From: Paracoccaceae bacterium
GTDB lineage: Bacteria > Pseudomonadota > Alphaproteobacteria > Rhodobacterales > Rhodobacteraceae
Direction: 5' to 3'
NCBI GenBank assembly: GCA_026984895.1
Contig: JALSRF010000026.1
Location: forward strand, 1 to 5,524
Length of the DNA stretch: 5,524 nucleotides
The notes beneath the pieces are model-generated. The model ran no database searches. It saw nothing but the letters and a program-made list of their open reading frames with translations, and had not been told where the DNA came from. The position numbers were made by a program, and so were the translations under genes. Below are positions 4,116 to 5,524 of this stretch, in pieces (position 1 is the stretch's first letter; every line of letters starts with the position of its first letter).

Positions 4116-5524
4116 TGGCGGGGCGGCGGCTCCTGCGCGGCTTCGTGACGGTGGGCGGCTGGACCATGGCCAGCCGGGTGCTCGGTTTCGTGCGCGATAT
4201 CCTGATCGCCGCCTATCTTGGCGCCGGGCCGGTGGCCGAGGCCTTTGTGGTGGCCTTCTCGCTGCCCAACATGTTTCGCCGCTTCTTTGCCGAGGGCGCC
4301 TTCAACATGGCCTTCGTGCCGATGTTCTCGAAAAAGGCCGAAACCGGCGAGGGCGCTCTGGATTTCGCGCGTGACGCCATGTCGGGGCTGGCCACGATCC
4401 TGATCGGGCTCAGCGTCCTTGCGCAATTCGCCATGCCCTGGCTGGTGCTGGCCATGGCCTCGGGTTTTGCCGGCGACGAACGCTTCGGGCTTGCCGTCGG
4501 CTTCGGGCGCATCGCCTTTCCCTACATCCTGTTCATCTCGCTTGCCGCGCTTCTGTCGGGGGTGCTGAATTCGCTCGGCCGGTTCGCCGCCGCCGCCGCC
4601 GCGCCGGTGCTGCTGAACGTGATCCTGTCAGGGGCGATGATCTGGGCGCGGACGGCCGGGCTGGACGTCGGGCAGACGCTGGTCTGGGCGGTGCCGGTGG
4701 GCGGGGTTGCGCAACTGGCGCTGGTCTGGGTCGCCGCCGCGCGCGCCGGCTACCGGCTGGTTCCGCGCCGCCCGCGAATGACGCCGGAACTGAAGCGCCT
4801 GGCCGCAATCGCGGCGCCGGCGGCGCTGGCCGGCGGGGTGGTTCAGGTGAACCTGCTGGTGGGGCGTCAGGTGGCCAGCTTCTACGAGGGGTCGATCCAG
4901 TATCTGAACCTGGCCGACCGGCTGTATCAGCTGCCGCTCGGGGTGGTGGCGATTGCCATCGGGGTGGTGTTGCTGCCCGAACTGTCCCGCCGCCTGGCCG
5001 CCGGCGATGATGCCGGCGGACGCGATGCCCTGGGCCGGGCTGGCGAGTTTGCGCTGCTGCTGACCCTGCCGGCGGCGGTCGCGCTGATCGTGATCCCCGA
5101 GCCGCTGGTCTCGGTCCTGTTCCAGCGCGGCCGTTTCAGCGCCCAGGATGCCCAGGCCACCGCGCTGGTTGTCGCCATCTACGGGCTGGGCCTGCCGGCC
5201 TTCGTGATGCAGAAGGTTCTGCAGCCGCTGTTCTTTGCGCGCGAAAACACCCGCAGCCCGTTTCGCTACGCCCTGGTCGCCATGCTGATCAATGCCGCGC
5301 TTGCCGTCGGCCTTGCGCCCGCGATCGGCTACCTCGCCGCCGCGCTGGCCACCAGCACCGCCGGCTGGGCGATGGTCTGGCTGCTGTATCGCGGCGCCCG
5401 GAGCATGGGTGAAACCGCACGTTTCGACAGCCGGTTTCGTCTGCGTGCGGCGCGTATCGCCGCCGCCTCTCTGGGCATGGGGCTGGTGCTGTATCTGGCC
5501 CATTACATCCTGGCCGGTCTTCTT
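4115..5524 (+). CDS. murJ: MurJ (MviN), lipid II flippase, C-terminus beyond the window
   Basis: An open frame of 470 codons running off the right edge; the family is usually a little over 500 residues with 14 membrane segments, so about the last segment is missing. MurJ moves undecaprenyl-linked lipid II from the cytoplasmic to the periplasmic face of the inner membrane (MOP exporter superfamily). Visible signatures: S20-R21-V-L-G-F-V-R27-D near the N-terminus, L-P-N-M-F-R-R-F-F-A-E-G-A-F at 50-63, N246-L-L-V-G-R-Q-V-A-S, and A267-D-R269-L. R21, R27, R56 and R269 align by motif with the cavity arginines R18, R24, R52 and R270 studied in E. coli. At the position of E. coli D39 there is E42, a conservative change. 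The chain is strongly hydrophobic throughout. The ATG at 4115 shares its A with the glnD TGA (TGATG); AGAGGG (4099-4104) lies 10 nt upstream, so coupled translation from glnD is likely. No in-frame stop or frameshift was seen when the frame was read through. Confidence 0.96.
   Translation, partial: MAGRRLLRGFVTVGGWTMASRVLGFVRDILIAAYLGAGPVAEAFVVAFSLPNMFRRFFAEGAFNMAFVPMFSKKAETGEGALDFARDAMSGLATILIGLSVLAQFAMPWLVLAMASGFAGDERFGLAVGFGRIAFPYILFISLAALLSGVLNSLGRFAAAAAAPVLLNVILSGAMIWARTAGLDVGQTLVWAVPVGGVAQLALVWVAAARAGYRLVPRRPRMTPELKRLAAIAAPAALAGGVVQVNLLVGRQVASFYEGSIQYLNLADRLYQLPLGVVAIAIGVVLLPELSRRLAAGDDAGGRDALGRAGEFALLLTLPAAVALIVIPEPLVSVLFQRGRFSAQDAQATALVVAIYGLGLPAFVMQKVLQPLFFARENTRSPFRYALVAMLINAALAVGLAPAIGYLAAALATSTAGWAMVWLLYRGARSMGETARFDSRFRLRAARIAAASLGMGLVLYLAHYILAGLL
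4998..5019. repeat. Intragenic inverted repeat in murJ (8-bp stem, 6-nt loop)
   Basis: CCGCCGGC (4998-5005) and GCCGGCGG (5012-5019) are perfect reverse complements around the loop GATGAT. It lies in the part of murJ encoding the hydrophilic loop after the LLPELS motif (residues about 295-302, A-A-G-D-D-A-G-G). The stem is all G/C and no T-run follows, so it is not a typical terminator. It may be chance in GC-rich coding sequence. Confidence 0.7.
5411..5450. repeat. Two overlapping, mutually exclusive inverted repeats near the 3' part of murJ
   Basis: CCGCACG (5415-5421) pairs perfectly with CGTGCGG (5444-5450), while GAAACC (5411-5416) pairs perfectly with GGTTTC (5433-5438). The left arms share 5415-5416, so only one stem can be complete at a time. 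The site codes for the hydrophilic loop E-T-A-R-F-D-S-R-F-R-L-R before the last visible membrane segment. The loops are long (22 and 16 nt) and the significance is uncertain. Confidence 0.5.

Noticed and set aside
4628..5503. A 291-codon minus-strand open frame opposite murJ
   Set aside because: Low-complexity composition (Gln, Arg, Gly, His) typical of antisense frames in GC-rich genes. The plus strand encodes a clear MurJ.

Overview
The window looks like a chromosomal segment from a high-GC alphaproteobacterium, most likely Rhodobacterales (Rhodobacteraceae). This rests on the strong G/C preference at third codon positions, the gene order, and family signatures recognised by eye. No database search was possible. 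Nothing in the window looks mobile: there is no insertion sequence, tRNA, CRISPR array or phage gene, and composition is even across the genes.

Layout. Bases 1-56 (minus strand) hold the first 18 codons of rsmI, a 16S rRNA methyltransferase. A 98-bp intergenic region (57-154) carries two candidate divergent promoters that overlap each other. On the plus strand, three genes form a tightly packed apparent operon. The first (155-1327) is an LpoA/LppC-like lipoprotein with a periplasmic-binding-protein fold. The second is glnD (1287-4115), the bifunctional uridylyltransferase/uridylyl-removing enzyme of PII nitrogen signalling. The third is murJ (4115 to beyond the window end), the lipid II flippase. 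glnD begins 41 nt inside the lipoprotein gene at a TTG codon with a good Shine-Dalgarno. murJ overlaps the glnD stop by one base (TGATG).

How the genes work together. The lipoprotein (putative activator of a peptidoglycan synthase) and MurJ (delivery of lipid II to the periplasm) both serve cell-wall synthesis. Between them sits the sensor enzyme that reports glutamine status to PII. The overlaps suggest coupled translation, so nitrogen sensing and wall-building capacity may be co-expressed; any functional link is inference. The divergent rsmI/lpoA pair matches the E. coli yraL (rsmI)/yraM (lpoA) arrangement, which supports the lipoprotein call.

I did not find a clearly new biological system. 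The points most worth a second look are a perfect 18-bp G/C palindrome exactly filling glnD codons 26-31 just after the lipoprotein stop codon, the embedded TTG start of glnD, the overlapping divergent promoters with the only GANTC site I could find in the window nearby, and a perfect 15-bp tandem duplication in the lipoprotein gene. Very long antisense open frames are explained by codon usage. No stretch longer than 300 bases lacks a gene.
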